64,000 nt of DNA, taken from the NCBI RefSeq assembly GCF_050753345.1, contig NZ_JBLZFX010000024.1, positions 1 to 64,000 on the forward strand, read 5' to 3'. The position numbers were made by a program, and so were the translations under genes. The notes beneath the pieces were generated by a model, which worked only from the letters and a program-made list of their open reading frames with translations, was not told the DNA's origin and did not search any database. Source of the DNA: Alkalinema pantanalense. Lineage in GTDB: Bacteria > Cyanobacteriota > Cyanobacteriia > Leptolyngbyales > Leptolyngbyaceae. This document shows positions 16,398 through 25,083 of this stretch, piece after piece. The first letter of the stretch is position 1. Each line of letters opens with the position of its first letter.

Positions 16398-17882
16398 CTA
16401 CATTCCTAATGCATTGAGCAAAACGCCGGGAGTCGGTAGGATAATCACAATCAGTAAGAACAGCGCGACTAGGCCAATCATATCTCGAGTATTATCCAAC
16501 TCCGTTACATCATTTAAGGCCGGTTCATCGATCGTGGGTAACAGGAACAATAACACCGCCCACAACAGCAAATGGGGTTGCATTAACGCCAATACCAGTA
16601 GCAACAACCGCGCCATTTGACCAATCATGGCCCCCGCCCGCTGGCCGTACACTGCATGAACCATCCGACCCCCATCAAGCTGTCCCACAGGCATTAAATT
16701 AAATGCTGTGAACAAAATGCCTAGCCAGCCCGCCACCGCGATCGGATGCAGCGCGATCGCACTTTTGGCCGTCAGCGCATTGCCAAACACCGTTTTACAG
16801 GCCAGTGTTAACAACAGCGAATACTGTGGCAACAATGCCTCAAACTTGAACACGCTAGGATGCTCAGTGGCATTGACAATTTGCGATTGCGTTAGCCCAA
16901 CGACCAACAAAATCACTGCCACGGCCAGCCCCACCATTGCCCCAAACATCCCAACATCAAACAATGCCTTGCGGTTAGGAATGGGCGATCGAATTTGCAA
17001 AAACGCCCCTACCGTGCCGATCGGCAGTTGCGGCAAGGGCAAGACAGGGATGAAATAGGGCAATGTCGCCGGAATCCCGTAGCGCAGGGTTGTCCAGTAA
17101 TGGCCCCCTTCCCGAATCGCAAAAAAGCCCATCAAGGCGATCGCATAGGGCACCCCTTCCCAAAAACTCGGGTTGCCTCGCATTCCCACCTGCTGCAAAA
17201 GCTGCTGACCCGCCCAAGTGGTCGTAAAGGCAGTCACGATCGCTAAAATCACAGCAACTTTTGGCCGTCGCAGGGCGCGGGGCGAAAAATCTAACTGGGC
17301 AAAGGGATTGGGCACCAGCACAAAAAACGGCTTACGATCGCCCCCTTCCTGGAACACGACATAAAATCGCTTACCAAAATGGGCTTCAATATTCTCCCGA
17401 ATCGTCTGATAGGCCACCTCCGGCTTAGAGCGCAACTGGCCACGACAAATGACCGCTTGAGGACGATATTCCAAATGTTGCAAGTAATAGACCGACCACG
17501 GGAAACAAGACTTGAGGTGATCTTCCTCCTCTTTGTTAATCGGGCGGGTCATCACAGGCTCAGCAGGCAGCTCGATCGGGGGCTCCGATGACTGGACTGG
17601 CTCCACTTCCTGGGGAGCACTGCGGGGATCAGGGACGATCCGACCTCGCTGAATTAGGTAGAGATAGAGTAAAAAACAACCTAGAAACAGCAAAATTGCT
17701 AAGCCGATCGGCATCGGAGTTCTGCCAAACAGGAACGTCCATACCATCAAACTCAGGGCAGGCGTCATAACCACCAGCCACAGCAACCAAGCAGGTGTCC
17801 GAGTGACGCTAGTAACTCGCTTCACGATGAAGGCGTAGGAAACTAGCCCCAGAAATCCTAAGAGTAGAAAAAACCAAATCAT
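16398..17882 (-). CDS. site-2-protease (M50) family membrane protein with variant active site
   Basis: At 494 aa with three N-terminal hydrophobic helices, a soluble domain (about 90-200, FVLVPNPFAQLDF) and five or more C-terminal helices, it has the layout of chloroplast/cyanobacterial EGY-type S2P homologues. The zinc motif reads REGGH (FFAIREGGHYW) where active proteases have HExxH, so the first His is Arg. The second motif MPVGQLDGGR keeps the Asp. It may use a different ligand or be a non-proteolytic pseudo-protease. Single gene; no regulator or anti-sigma factor nearby. Confidence 0.8.
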   Translation of the reverse strand: MIWFFLLLGFLGLVSYAFIVKRVTSVTRTPAWLLWLVVMTPALSLMVWTFLFGRTPMPIGLAILLFLGCFLLYLYLIQRGRIVPDPRSAPQEVEPVQSSEPPIELPAEPVMTRPINKEEEDHLKSCFPWSVYYLQHLEYRPQAVICRGQLRSKPEVAYQTIRENIEAHFGKRFYVVFQEGGDRKPFFVLVPNPFAQLDFSPRALRRPKVAVILAIVTAFTTTWAGQQLLQQVGMRGNPSFWEGVPYAIALMGFFAIREGGHYWTTLRYGIPATLPYFIPVLPLPQLPIGTVGAFLQIRSPIPNRKALFDVGMFGAMVGLAVAVILLVVGLTQSQIVNATEHPSVFKFEALLPQYSLLLTLACKTVFGNALTAKSAIALHPIAVAGWLGILFTAFNLMPVGQLDGGRMVHAVYGQRAGAMIGQMARLLLLVLALMQPHLLLWAVLLFLLPTIDEPALNDVTELDNTRDMIGLVALFLLIVIILPTPGVLLNALGM

Positions 17883-18046
17883 GTAATTCGTTCAGCGGGC
17901 ACCTGTCCCATGGAGGGATTCATTAAGATACCGGGAGATAGGTCATAGCAAATTATAGAACTTGATTCCAACCTATCTTTGCCCAATTCTGGGAGAAGCG
18001 CTCGGATTCGCGTTGAGCCAGTTCGCATTGAGCCAGAGGAGATCGG

Positions 18047-18850
18047 GTGTTCTTGACTAACTGCACGCTAGATCTGTCACAATCAGCAAGGAACTTAACC
18101 CCGGATGCGATCGTGATTTCGGAACCCCTGTCTGCCCCTCAGCCCTCAGCCCCAGCTCTGACTAACGCTACCCCCCTCAGCAAGGCTCCCCGGCCCGTCC
18201 TCCCGGAACAAGCGCTCCCCCATCCCATCTATGCCTTTACACCCAACCGGGATACCTTGGGGGGCACAGCCTATCTAATCGTTCATCCAGCGGGAAATTT
18301 GTTAATTGATAGTCCCGCTTGGGATGAGGTGACGCAAAGCTTTCTCCAGTCTCAGGGAGGCGTGCGCTGGCTCTTTTTGACCCATCGGGGAGCCATGGGC
18401 AAGGTACGAGAAATCCAGGAAGCCCTCCATTGTGATGTGATTGTCCAAGAGCAGGAAGCCTATCTGCTCCCCAAGGTAAAAGTCACCCCCTTTCAGCAAA
18501 CCTTTGAATTTCCCACGGGCGATCGGGCCATCTGGACATCCGGTCATTCCCCCGGTTCCGCTTGTCTGTATCACCCCGCCGGCGGCGGCATTCTTTTTTC
18601 TGGGCGGCATTTATTGCCCGATCGTCACCAGAAACCCGCACCCCTTCGCACTTCTAAAACCTTTCATTGGCCTCGGCAACTGCGCAACATCCAAACTTTA
18701 ATCAAAAAATTCTCGCCGGAAACCCTTGCTTGGATCTGTCCCGGTGCCAGTACGGGATATCTGCGGGGTGCAACCGCGATCGGCCAAGCTTACTCTGCCC
18801 TGACGGCTTTGGATTTTTCCACGCTACAACAAATGCCGCCGGGGCTCTAG
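18047..18850 (+). CDS. MBL-fold metallo-hydrolase-like protein
   Basis: The start is GTG 18047 with AGAGGAGA just upstream. After a variable Ser/Pro/Thr-rich 60 residues come the MBL-fold strands (YLIVHPAGNLLIDSPAW, WLFLTHRG), TSGHSPGS with the His/Gly/Ser pattern, and ILFSGRHLLPD. The usual HxHxDH motif is THRGAMG, so most metal ligands at that site are lost while the later His remains. Probably a non-classical or inactive member; such versions recur in cyanobacteria. Confidence 0.7.
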   Translation: MFLTNCTLDLSQSARNLTPDAIVISEPLSAPQPSAPALTNATPLSKAPRPVLPEQALPHPIYAFTPNRDTLGGTAYLIVHPAGNLLIDSPAWDEVTQSFLQSQGGVRWLFLTHRGAMGKVREIQEALHCDVIVQEQEAYLLPKVKVTPFQQTFEFPTGDRAIWTSGHSPGSACLYHPAGGGILFSGRHLLPDRHQKPAPLRTSKTFHWPRQLRNIQTLIKKFSPETLAWICPGASTGYLRGATAIGQAYSALTALDFSTLQQMPPGL

Positions 18851-19243
18851 GGCTTTGTAGGGAACCCAACGATCGAGGTGATGCGAGGTTTACTGCCAAA
18901 GACGAATTGAAGCGCTAAAATCTTGGCACTTGATCCCCACGTTTTTCTAAACAGGATCACAACGGGAGCACGGTGGCTGCTCATAATAACCAAGAACATC
19001 AAAGGGTTGATGGCATAGTGTTGATAGCACAGGTGCAGTACTTGGAATCTAAAACCTGGAATTTTCCGTAGACGATTTCAGGCAATTTCTGGAACAATCT
19101 CTCAAACCATCTCTCACCCATCGCTGAGGACTTTAGATGAGGGAGATTCCCCCTAAACCCTTCTCCGAATCAATTTCGGAATTGCTCAGGACAGTAAAGA
19201 AGTCCCTCAGCGTGAGGAAATCTCTCAAGATAGGAGTTACCTA
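18851..19243. other. gene-free stretch upstream of glmS
   Basis: No gene is supported. It should hold the glmS promoter and a leader of unknown length. I looked for the glmS-ribozyme core of Gram-positive bacteria and do not see it. A weak palindrome (gggagcacggtggctgctc) lies near 18963. Confidence 0.6.
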
Positions 19244-21136
19244 ATGTGCGGAATTGTTGGTTACATCGGGACGCAGGCTGCGAGCAGTATTCTGTTGGAG
19301 GGGTTGAGGAAACTGGAATATCGCGGCTACGACTCGGCGGGGATCGCCACGATTTTGGAAGGCGATCTGCATTGCGTGCGTGCGAAGGGCAAGCTGAATA
19401 ATCTTCAGGAAAAGCTAGAAAGCGAGGACAATCCTTCGCGTATTGGCATTGGCCATACCCGCTGGGCCACCCATGGCAAACCGGAGGAACACAACGCCCA
19501 TCCCCACCGCGACACAGAGGGCCGGCTGGCAGTGGTACAAAATGGCATTATCGAAAATTATGTAGAACTGCGGGAATCCCTCAAGGCAAAGGGCTGTGTG
19601 TTTCGATCGGAAACCGATACTGAAACCATTCCCCACTTAATCGCAGAATATTTGAAACAGATTCCCGAAGACTTTGCAGGGGTTTCTCGCCTGATGGAAG
19701 CGGTACGCCTTGCGGTAAACGAACTCCAGGGAGCCTTTGCGATCGCTGTTATTTCTGTGGATTTTCCCGATGAATTAATCGTAGCTCGCCAGCAAGCCCC
19801 GCTGGTCATTGGCTTTGGTCAGGGCGAATTTTACTGTGCCTCCGATACCCCCGCCCTCGTGCCCTACACCCGTGCGGTGCTGCCCTTGGAAAATGGCGAG
19901 ATTGCTCGTATGACACCCATGGGCGTAGAGGTCTACAACTTCGATGGCCACCGTCTACGCAAAGCCCCCCGCACCCTCAACTGGAACCCGGTCATGGTGG
20001 AAAAACAAGGGTTCCGCCACTTCATGCTCAAGGAAATTTACGAGCAACCGGGGGTGGTGCGGTCTTGCTTGGAAGCCTACTTAGTGCCAGATTGGATCCA
20101 GTCCTCTCAGAGCTCGCCCATTCAACTCAACTTACCCGCAGCCTTAACCGAGAACTTGCAGCAAATCCAAATTGTGGCCTGTGGTACCAGTTGGCACGCT
20201 AGTTTAGTGGGTAAGTACCTGCTGGAACAGTTGGCAGGCATTCCCACCACGGTGCAGTATGCCTCCGAGTTTCGCTATTCCCCGCCCCCGTTACGGCCCC
20301 ACTCCCTAATTATTGGCGTAACCCAATCCGGGGAAACGGCGGATACGCTGGCAGCACTAGAAATGGAACGGAACCGTCGATCGGCGCTGGAACCCGCTTT
20401 CCAATCGCGATCGTTGGGCATCACCAACCGCCCAGAAAGCACCCTGGGACAGATGGTAGACCATGTGATTGACACCCAAGCTGGGATTGAAATTGGCGTT
20501 GCAGCAACGAAAACCTTTGTGGCGCAGTTGATGGCGTTCTATTTCCTAGCATTAGAACTGGCCTATCAGCGCCAAACGATCGCGATCGACCAGATTGAGA
20601 AAATCATTGAAGGATTGCGTCAGCTCCCGGCTCAAATTGAAAGTGTGCTGGAAAGTCAGGAACGGTACATCGAGGAACTGGCCCACGACTTCGCCGAAAC
20701 CCAAGACTTTATCTTCCTGGGTCGCGGGATTAATTTCCCGATCGCCTTGGAAGGGGCGCTGAAGTTGAAAGAAATCAGCTACATTCACGCGGAAGGCTAT
20801 CCCGCTGGGGAAATGAAGCATGGCCCGATCGCGCTGTTGGATGCCAAGGTTCCGGTGGTGACGATCGCGATGCCGGGAACGGTGTTTGAAAAAGTGCTAT
20901 CCAATGCCCAGGAAGCGCGGGCACGGGATGCTCGATTGATTGGCGTGACGCCGATGGATGAAATGGAGGCCGCAGAAACCTTTGATACGCTGATTCCGGT
21001 GCCCCATGTGGAGGAAATTCTGTCGCCGATCGTGGCAGTGATTCCCTTGCAGTTACTGTCCTACCACATCGCAGCACGGCGCGGCTTGGATGTGGATCAA
21101 CCGCGTAACTTAGCAAAGTCGGTGACGGTTGAGTAA
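19244..21136 (+). CDS. glmS: glutamine--fructose-6-phosphate aminotransferase (isomerizing)
   Basis: GlmS makes glucosamine-6-phosphate from fructose-6-phosphate and glutamine, the entry step to UDP-GlcNAc and thus peptidoglycan and lipopolysaccharide. The protein starts MCGIVGYIG with the catalytic Cys at position 2 after Met removal. It shows the glutaminase motifs YRGYDSAG, GHTRWATHG and QNGIIEN, then two SIS domains (VACGTSWHAS, GVTQSGETADT, FLGRGINFPIALEGALKLKE) and the C-terminal NLAKSVTVE. Length 630 aa is normal. A weak AGGAG precedes the ATG. Confidence 0.97.
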   Translation: MCGIVGYIGTQAASSILLEGLRKLEYRGYDSAGIATILEGDLHCVRAKGKLNNLQEKLESEDNPSRIGIGHTRWATHGKPEEHNAHPHRDTEGRLAVVQNGIIENYVELRESLKAKGCVFRSETDTETIPHLIAEYLKQIPEDFAGVSRLMEAVRLAVNELQGAFAIAVISVDFPDELIVARQQAPLVIGFGQGEFYCASDTPALVPYTRAVLPLENGEIARMTPMGVEVYNFDGHRLRKAPRTLNWNPVMVEKQGFRHFMLKEIYEQPGVVRSCLEAYLVPDWIQSSQSSPIQLNLPAALTENLQQIQIVACGTSWHASLVGKYLLEQLAGIPTTVQYASEFRYSPPPLRPHSLIIGVTQSGETADTLAALEMERNRRSALEPAFQSRSLGITNRPESTLGQMVDHVIDTQAGIEIGVAATKTFVAQLMAFYFLALELAYQRQTIAIDQIEKIIEGLRQLPAQIESVLESQERYIEELAHDFAETQDFIFLGRGINFPIALEGALKLKEISYIHAEGYPAGEMKHGPIALLDAKVPVVTIAMPGTVFEKVLSNAQEARARDARLIGVTPMDEMEAAETFDTLIPVPHVEEILSPIVAVIPLQLLSYHIAARRGLDVDQPRNLAKSVTVE

Positions 21137-21334
21137 TGGGGGAAATGCCGATTCCGACCCATACCCAGACAGCATGATGTCGCACAAGGAGAATCGAACT
21201 CTTTAAAATCATTTCATTGCTCTCATTCCGCTGTCGTCTTTCTTGGAGCGGCTGAGTGAATGAGAGCTATTTTAGATTTGCAGATACCTGGACTGTTTAG
21301 ACTTTCTTTCAGGATGGTTAACCCTGTGAAAGAG

Positions 21335-21901
21335 ATGCAAATTAGTCAATACCTGACGCTGAAGGAGTTTTGCACCTGTACACAAACGTACCAAAAGTAT
21401 GCAGATCAAATTGCTCCATACCCTGACAACCGGTCAGAGACAATCCCAGCGTTGGAGGCTCTGTGCCAACATATCCTTGACCCAGTGATTGCTCACTTCG
21501 ACAGGCAGCGGTTTCAGTTGACTTACGGATTCTGCTCAAAGGATTTGAAGCGGTTTCTAGCTCAGAAAGACCTAGAGACAGGGATGAAAAATGGACGGGT
21601 AGATCCCAGTCGAGATCAGCATATGGCGCATGAGAAGAACCGGAATGGCAAATATTACTGCGGTCGCCTCGGTGCTGCCTGTGATTTTCGGATTATTGGA
21701 TTGGAGAGCGATCGCCTCGTGGAATGGATTCTGGAACAGCAGTTACCGTTTGATTCTCTGTACTACTATGGCAGCGATCGACCCATCCACATTAGTTATG
21801 CTCCGCAGCAAAGACAGAATGTTTGGACTTTTACAGAAACAGGAGTGCCCACGAGAAAGGGGATTGAGCAATGGCTTAAGCAAGTTGAACCACGTTTTTA
21901 G
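21335..21901 (+). CDS. M15A-fold protein of the phosphorothioation island, zinc site altered
   Basis: The ~188-aa product (ISQYLTLKEFCTC at the start) has the fold signature of M15A D,D-carboxypeptidase-like proteins: GAACDFRIIG corresponds to the GxAxD motif and RPIHISY to the last zinc His. The first zinc ligand, normally His three residues before GxAxD, is Gly here (GRLGAACD), so peptidase activity is doubtful. It is followed by a toxin-antitoxin pair and a partial second copy of itself. A role in PT modification or restriction is inferred from position only. Starts at 21260 and 21314 are also open. Confidence 0.6.
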   Translation: MQISQYLTLKEFCTCTQTYQKYADQIAPYPDNRSETIPALEALCQHILDPVIAHFDRQRFQLTYGFCSKDLKRFLAQKDLETGMKNGRVDPSRDQHMAHEKNRNGKYYCGRLGAACDFRIIGLESDRLVEWILEQQLPFDSLYYYGSDRPIHISYAPQQRQNVWTFTETGVPTRKGIEQWLKQVEPRF

Positions 21902-21943
21902 CTATCCTAGAAGCAGAAATGCAATGATTTAAGGCTGGGGCGA

Positions 21944-22198
21944 ATGCTGAATATCTCTCTTCCAGATCAGGTTCAAACATTTGTAGAAGAGCAAGCGATC
22001 GCAGCGGGCTTTAACTCCGCCAATGAGTACATCTATCATCTGATTTTGCGGGAGCAAGAGCGAGTTGCTCAGCAAGAGCGAATCGAATTTCTGTTGCTAG
22101 AGGGTCTGGAGAGCGGGGAACCATTGGAGGCAACGGATGGTTGGTGGGAAGAAAAGCGCACTCAACTGGTTAAACGCTTTCAAGAGTCAGACGCATGA
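21944..22198 (+). CDS. parD: ParD-like antitoxin
   Basis: The 84-aa protein opens MLNISLPDQVQTFVEEQAI and continues FNSANEYIYHLILREQER, the ribbon-helix-helix of ParD/CopG-type antitoxins. Its C-terminal part is charged and binds toxin in relatives. The stop overlaps the toxin start by 4 bp. It likely represses the pair's promoter. Confidence 0.88.
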   Translation: MLNISLPDQVQTFVEEQAIAAGFNSANEYIYHLILREQERVAQQERIEFLLLEGLESGEPLEATDGWWEEKRTQLVKRFQESDA

Positions 22199-22515
22199 CC
22201 AGGCGAATTATCGTCAGACCGAAGGCAAGCCAATATTTAGACGACCACTTTGCCTACATTGCTGAGAATAATTTTGAAGCAGCCCTGAAGTTTTTCGATT
22301 TAGCGCGATCGACGATCACCCAACTTGCCAGAATGCCAGGAATGGGCAACCTTTACTCGGTCGAAAATTCTCGCTTGCAGGGACTACGGAAATGGGCAGT
22401 GAAGGATTTCAAGAAGTACCTGATTTTTTACTTTGAATGGGATGATTCAATCGAAGTTGTACGAATTCTGTATGCAACGCAAAACATCAACAGCATTTTG
22501 GATGGTGAGTCATGA
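22195..22515 (+). CDS. parE: ParE/RelE-superfamily toxin
   Basis: The 106-aa product has the ParE fold pattern: IIVRPKASQYLDDHFAYIAEN, a middle PGMGNLYSVENSRLQGLRKWAV and the terminal strands KYLIFYFEWDDSIEVVRILYATQN. ParE toxins poison DNA gyrase, RelE-like members cleave mRNA; which applies cannot be read from sequence. It overlaps parD and is complete. Confidence 0.88.
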   Translation: MTRRIIVRPKASQYLDDHFAYIAENNFEAALKFFDLARSTITQLARMPGMGNLYSVENSRLQGLRKWAVKDFKKYLIFYFEWDDSIEVVRILYATQNINSILDGES

Positions 22516-22525
22516 AAACTCGTCG

Positions 22526-22746
22526 CCTTAGTGCTGCCTGTGATTTTCGGATTGTAGGGTTGGAGAGAGATCGCCTCGTGGAGTGGATTCTGGAGCAGCA
22601 GCTACCGTTTGACTCGCTGTACTAGTATGGGAGCGATCGACCCATCCACATCACTTACGCTCCTCAGCAAAGGCAGAATATTTGTACGTTTACAGATGGA
22701 GGAGTGCCAACAAGGAAGGAAATTGAGCAGTGGATTAATCAATAGA
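22526..22746 (+). pseudogene. partial second copy of the M15A-fold gene
   Basis: This stretch matches the last third of the gene at 21335-21901 (from about 21664) at high nucleotide identity: ctgcctgtgattttcgga, tggattctgga.cagcag and gcgatcgacccatccaca recur. A TAC codon of the original has become TAG (ctgtactagtat), so the copy cannot be read through. It sits just behind parE, so the toxin module is bracketed by two copies of the same segment in direct orientation. Confidence 0.9.
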
Positions 22747-22782
22747 AGTAATGGGTGTGTGATTATCTCGATAGTGATTAAC

Positions 22783-24879
22783 CTAATCTCGATGCAGTCG
22801 TTCTATTTGTGCAGCTCGAAGGCGGGATCGAACTAACTTTACTTGATATAGGTCAGCATCCTTCTGCCACACCACCCGATGCCCATGCAACTCTGCACAA
22901 TGATCTTCCAGGCACTTCTGCCAACCTCGCCGATCGCGAATCTTTCCCAAATCATCCAATAACCCCCAATCCGCCTCCTGCCGACTCAGCTTGGCAAACT
23001 TCTCATAGAGCGGATAGTCCGACTGCACCAGCAACTCCTTCTGATGCAATACAGGTGGGTTGTCCTTTGGGTCATAGTCTCGGTAGCTAACGTGCAAATC
23101 TTGCAAGTCAATCTGCATACTGGTACGGAGGTAGGGATGCGGGTCGCGATCGAAATCTGGGTAGAACAGGTAAGTGATTTTGGGTTTGCTGGTGTGAAAC
23201 TTGACTACGGTTGCTTCTTCAGGGCGACAGATCGTGCGAGAAGCGCAACCTTCATAAAGCCGAAGCAGGGGATCAAGGGCATCTAGGGCAGAAACATGAA
23301 CCCAGAGGGAGTGCGACAGCTTCTTGCCAATCGCACTCGACTTACACCGCTCCGCCATCACCGACCAATTCCCCAGGCTCAACAGCATCAAATCGGCTGC
23401 GGTACAGGCTTGCTGATAGTTGCCCAATAATGCCTTGACGTCATGCTGAACGATGGGGGCTAGATGTCGTAGCTTGGGGCGTGTGCCAAAATGACTGAGC
23501 GCAAGGTAGACGAGCAAATCCTGGCGACGTTTCTCACTGATGGCATCCCATTCTTGAATTTCCGTTGCCTGGAGAACCACTTGGAAGGCTCGTCGTAGCG
23601 TTCCAAATTCCGATTGCAGCGCCGAAAACTCCTGAAGTTCCTCTTCAATGGGCAACCGTCCCCGCTCGGTGAAAAATGCCATTAGGGGAGCTAGCATTTC
23701 CTTATATTGCTCAAACCGCTTGACGCTGGCTTTGACTCTGGGAGTCGTAGCACGCGATCGAAAGCGGGACGCTCGGAAGGTCTGTGCCTGTACCTCATCT
23801 CGAAAGACCAAGTAGATGCCCAACGCAACCGGAATGGCATCAACGCCAAGCACCTGGTCGATGTAGCTCTTGAGTTCCTCCTGGCTGTAATTCTTCTGGA
23901 ACGTGTTGCGACGGGTAATCACCCCATCGCTGTACGCCATCATGCCGCGCATTCGGTCTTCGATCAGCACTTGCGCCGCGACAATCAACACCTTTCCGGT
24001 TAACCCCCAGGCTTTAAGCAATGCCTCGCGTCGCTCTGCCGGATCTTCAATAACGTTAATGATGTAACCCAGGTTGACAACATCAGCCGCTTGATAGAAA
24101 GTATCAGGACGATAGTAGGGGTCCCAACCAGCACTAGCGTATCCGCGATCGCCGATCCGCTCTACATCTCCCCCATGCCCACAGCCATAATCAAAAAATG
24201 TAGTTTCAGGGGGAAATAATCCTGCTTCCAATGCAACCCTCACAGGTTTAGAAAGCTCGTTACGGACGAGGGCAGCTTTGTGGCGATCGATTTTGGGCTG
24301 ACTGATAACCGCAGTTCGGGAAGTCGGGCAAGCCAGAACGTGAACTTGAATTTCGATCCCGCAATCGGTCAGCCGTTTTGTCCAACCCTCACGAGTGCCG
24401 ATATCCCGCGATTGATTCAGTAACCCTAAAGTTTCTTCCTGTCGCGTCAGTTCTGCGAAGAGTTGGTACAGGGGGTAGTCTGAGGTGACAAAGGTTTCTT
24501 TCCGGTGCAGAACGGGCGGATTATCTGTGTCGTTGTAGTTCCGCACACCGACCTGCGAAGTTACCAGGTCAACCTGAACGCTCCATTGCAGCGCAGGATG
24601 AGCATCAGTATCAAAATCAGGGTAGGACAAGTAGGATACTTTGGGCTGGTCAGTGTTGAACTTGACGAGGGTAGCCCCCTCCAGCTTTTTCAGATGTTGA
24701 CGAGCCAGATTCTCGTAATCTTGCAGCGATCGCTCTAGGGCAATGAGAGCAGAAACATGAACGTAAAGGGCACCAGGGAGACGTTTGCCAGTTTGACTGC
24801 GATTGCAACACCGCACAATTTCAGCAAATTGTTGATGAATCGACTTTGAGGCGCACATTGCAAACTCTATGCTTTCCAT
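22783..24879 (-). CDS. DNA phosphorothioation-associated putative methyltransferase, duplicated accessory domain
   Basis: The centre (about 185-440) matches the PT-associated methyltransferase family (TIGR04096 by recall): the SAM site FFDYGCGHGGDVERIG, AGWDPYYRPD and LGYIINVIEDPAERREAL. On both sides is a related ~140-residue domain. The N-terminal copy has LYVHVSAL, KVSYLSYPDFD, DNPPVLHRKE and SDYPLYQLFAELTRQE; the C-terminal copy has LWVHVSAL, KITYLFYPDFD, DNPPVLHQKE and SDYPLYEKFAKLSRQE. The methylated target is unknown. The gene diverges from the dndC-like gene across 200 bp, so they may share control. Start ATG 24879; a second ATG at 24858 is possible. Confidence 0.85.
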   Translation of the reverse strand: MESIEFAMCASKSIHQQFAEIVRCCNRSQTGKRLPGALYVHVSALIALERSLQDYENLARQHLKKLEGATLVKFNTDQPKVSYLSYPDFDTDAHPALQWSVQVDLVTSQVGVRNYNDTDNPPVLHRKETFVTSDYPLYQLFAELTRQEETLGLLNQSRDIGTREGWTKRLTDCGIEIQVHVLACPTSRTAVISQPKIDRHKAALVRNELSKPVRVALEAGLFPPETTFFDYGCGHGGDVERIGDRGYASAGWDPYYRPDTFYQAADVVNLGYIINVIEDPAERREALLKAWGLTGKVLIVAAQVLIEDRMRGMMAYSDGVITRRNTFQKNYSQEELKSYIDQVLGVDAIPVALGIYLVFRDEVQAQTFRASRFRSRATTPRVKASVKRFEQYKEMLAPLMAFFTERGRLPIEEELQEFSALQSEFGTLRRAFQVVLQATEIQEWDAISEKRRQDLLVYLALSHFGTRPKLRHLAPIVQHDVKALLGNYQQACTAADLMLLSLGNWSVMAERCKSSAIGKKLSHSLWVHVSALDALDPLLRLYEGCASRTICRPEEATVVKFHTSKPKITYLFYPDFDRDPHPYLRTSMQIDLQDLHVSYRDYDPKDNPPVLHQKELLVQSDYPLYEKFAKLSRQEADWGLLDDLGKIRDRRGWQKCLEDHCAELHGHRVVWQKDADLYQVKLVRSRLRAAQIERLHRD

Positions 24880-25083
24880 AACCTTACCCAGGCGCTAGAA
24901 ATAGCATAAGGCATTCATCAGTGTGAGAAGTAAAACAATTTTAAGTACATCCATACTAAATTAAGACTTTGGAAATTTCCTAGCGTGTACGGGTTTTGCC
25001 TCTAACTTTTATCCCCTATATCTAGTGCAAAGCCCCAAATTTTTGCTATTGTTAGGAGCCAGTAGAAAGTAAAAGCAGGATTG

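Noticed and set aside
18851..19243. glmS ribozyme upstream of glmS
   Set aside because: The core of the known ribozyme is not visible, and it is mostly a Gram-positive feature.
21180..21215. tRNA-like segment (ggagaatcgaactc)
   Set aside because: Only the T-loop-like string fits; no acceptor, D or anticodon arm is present on either strand.
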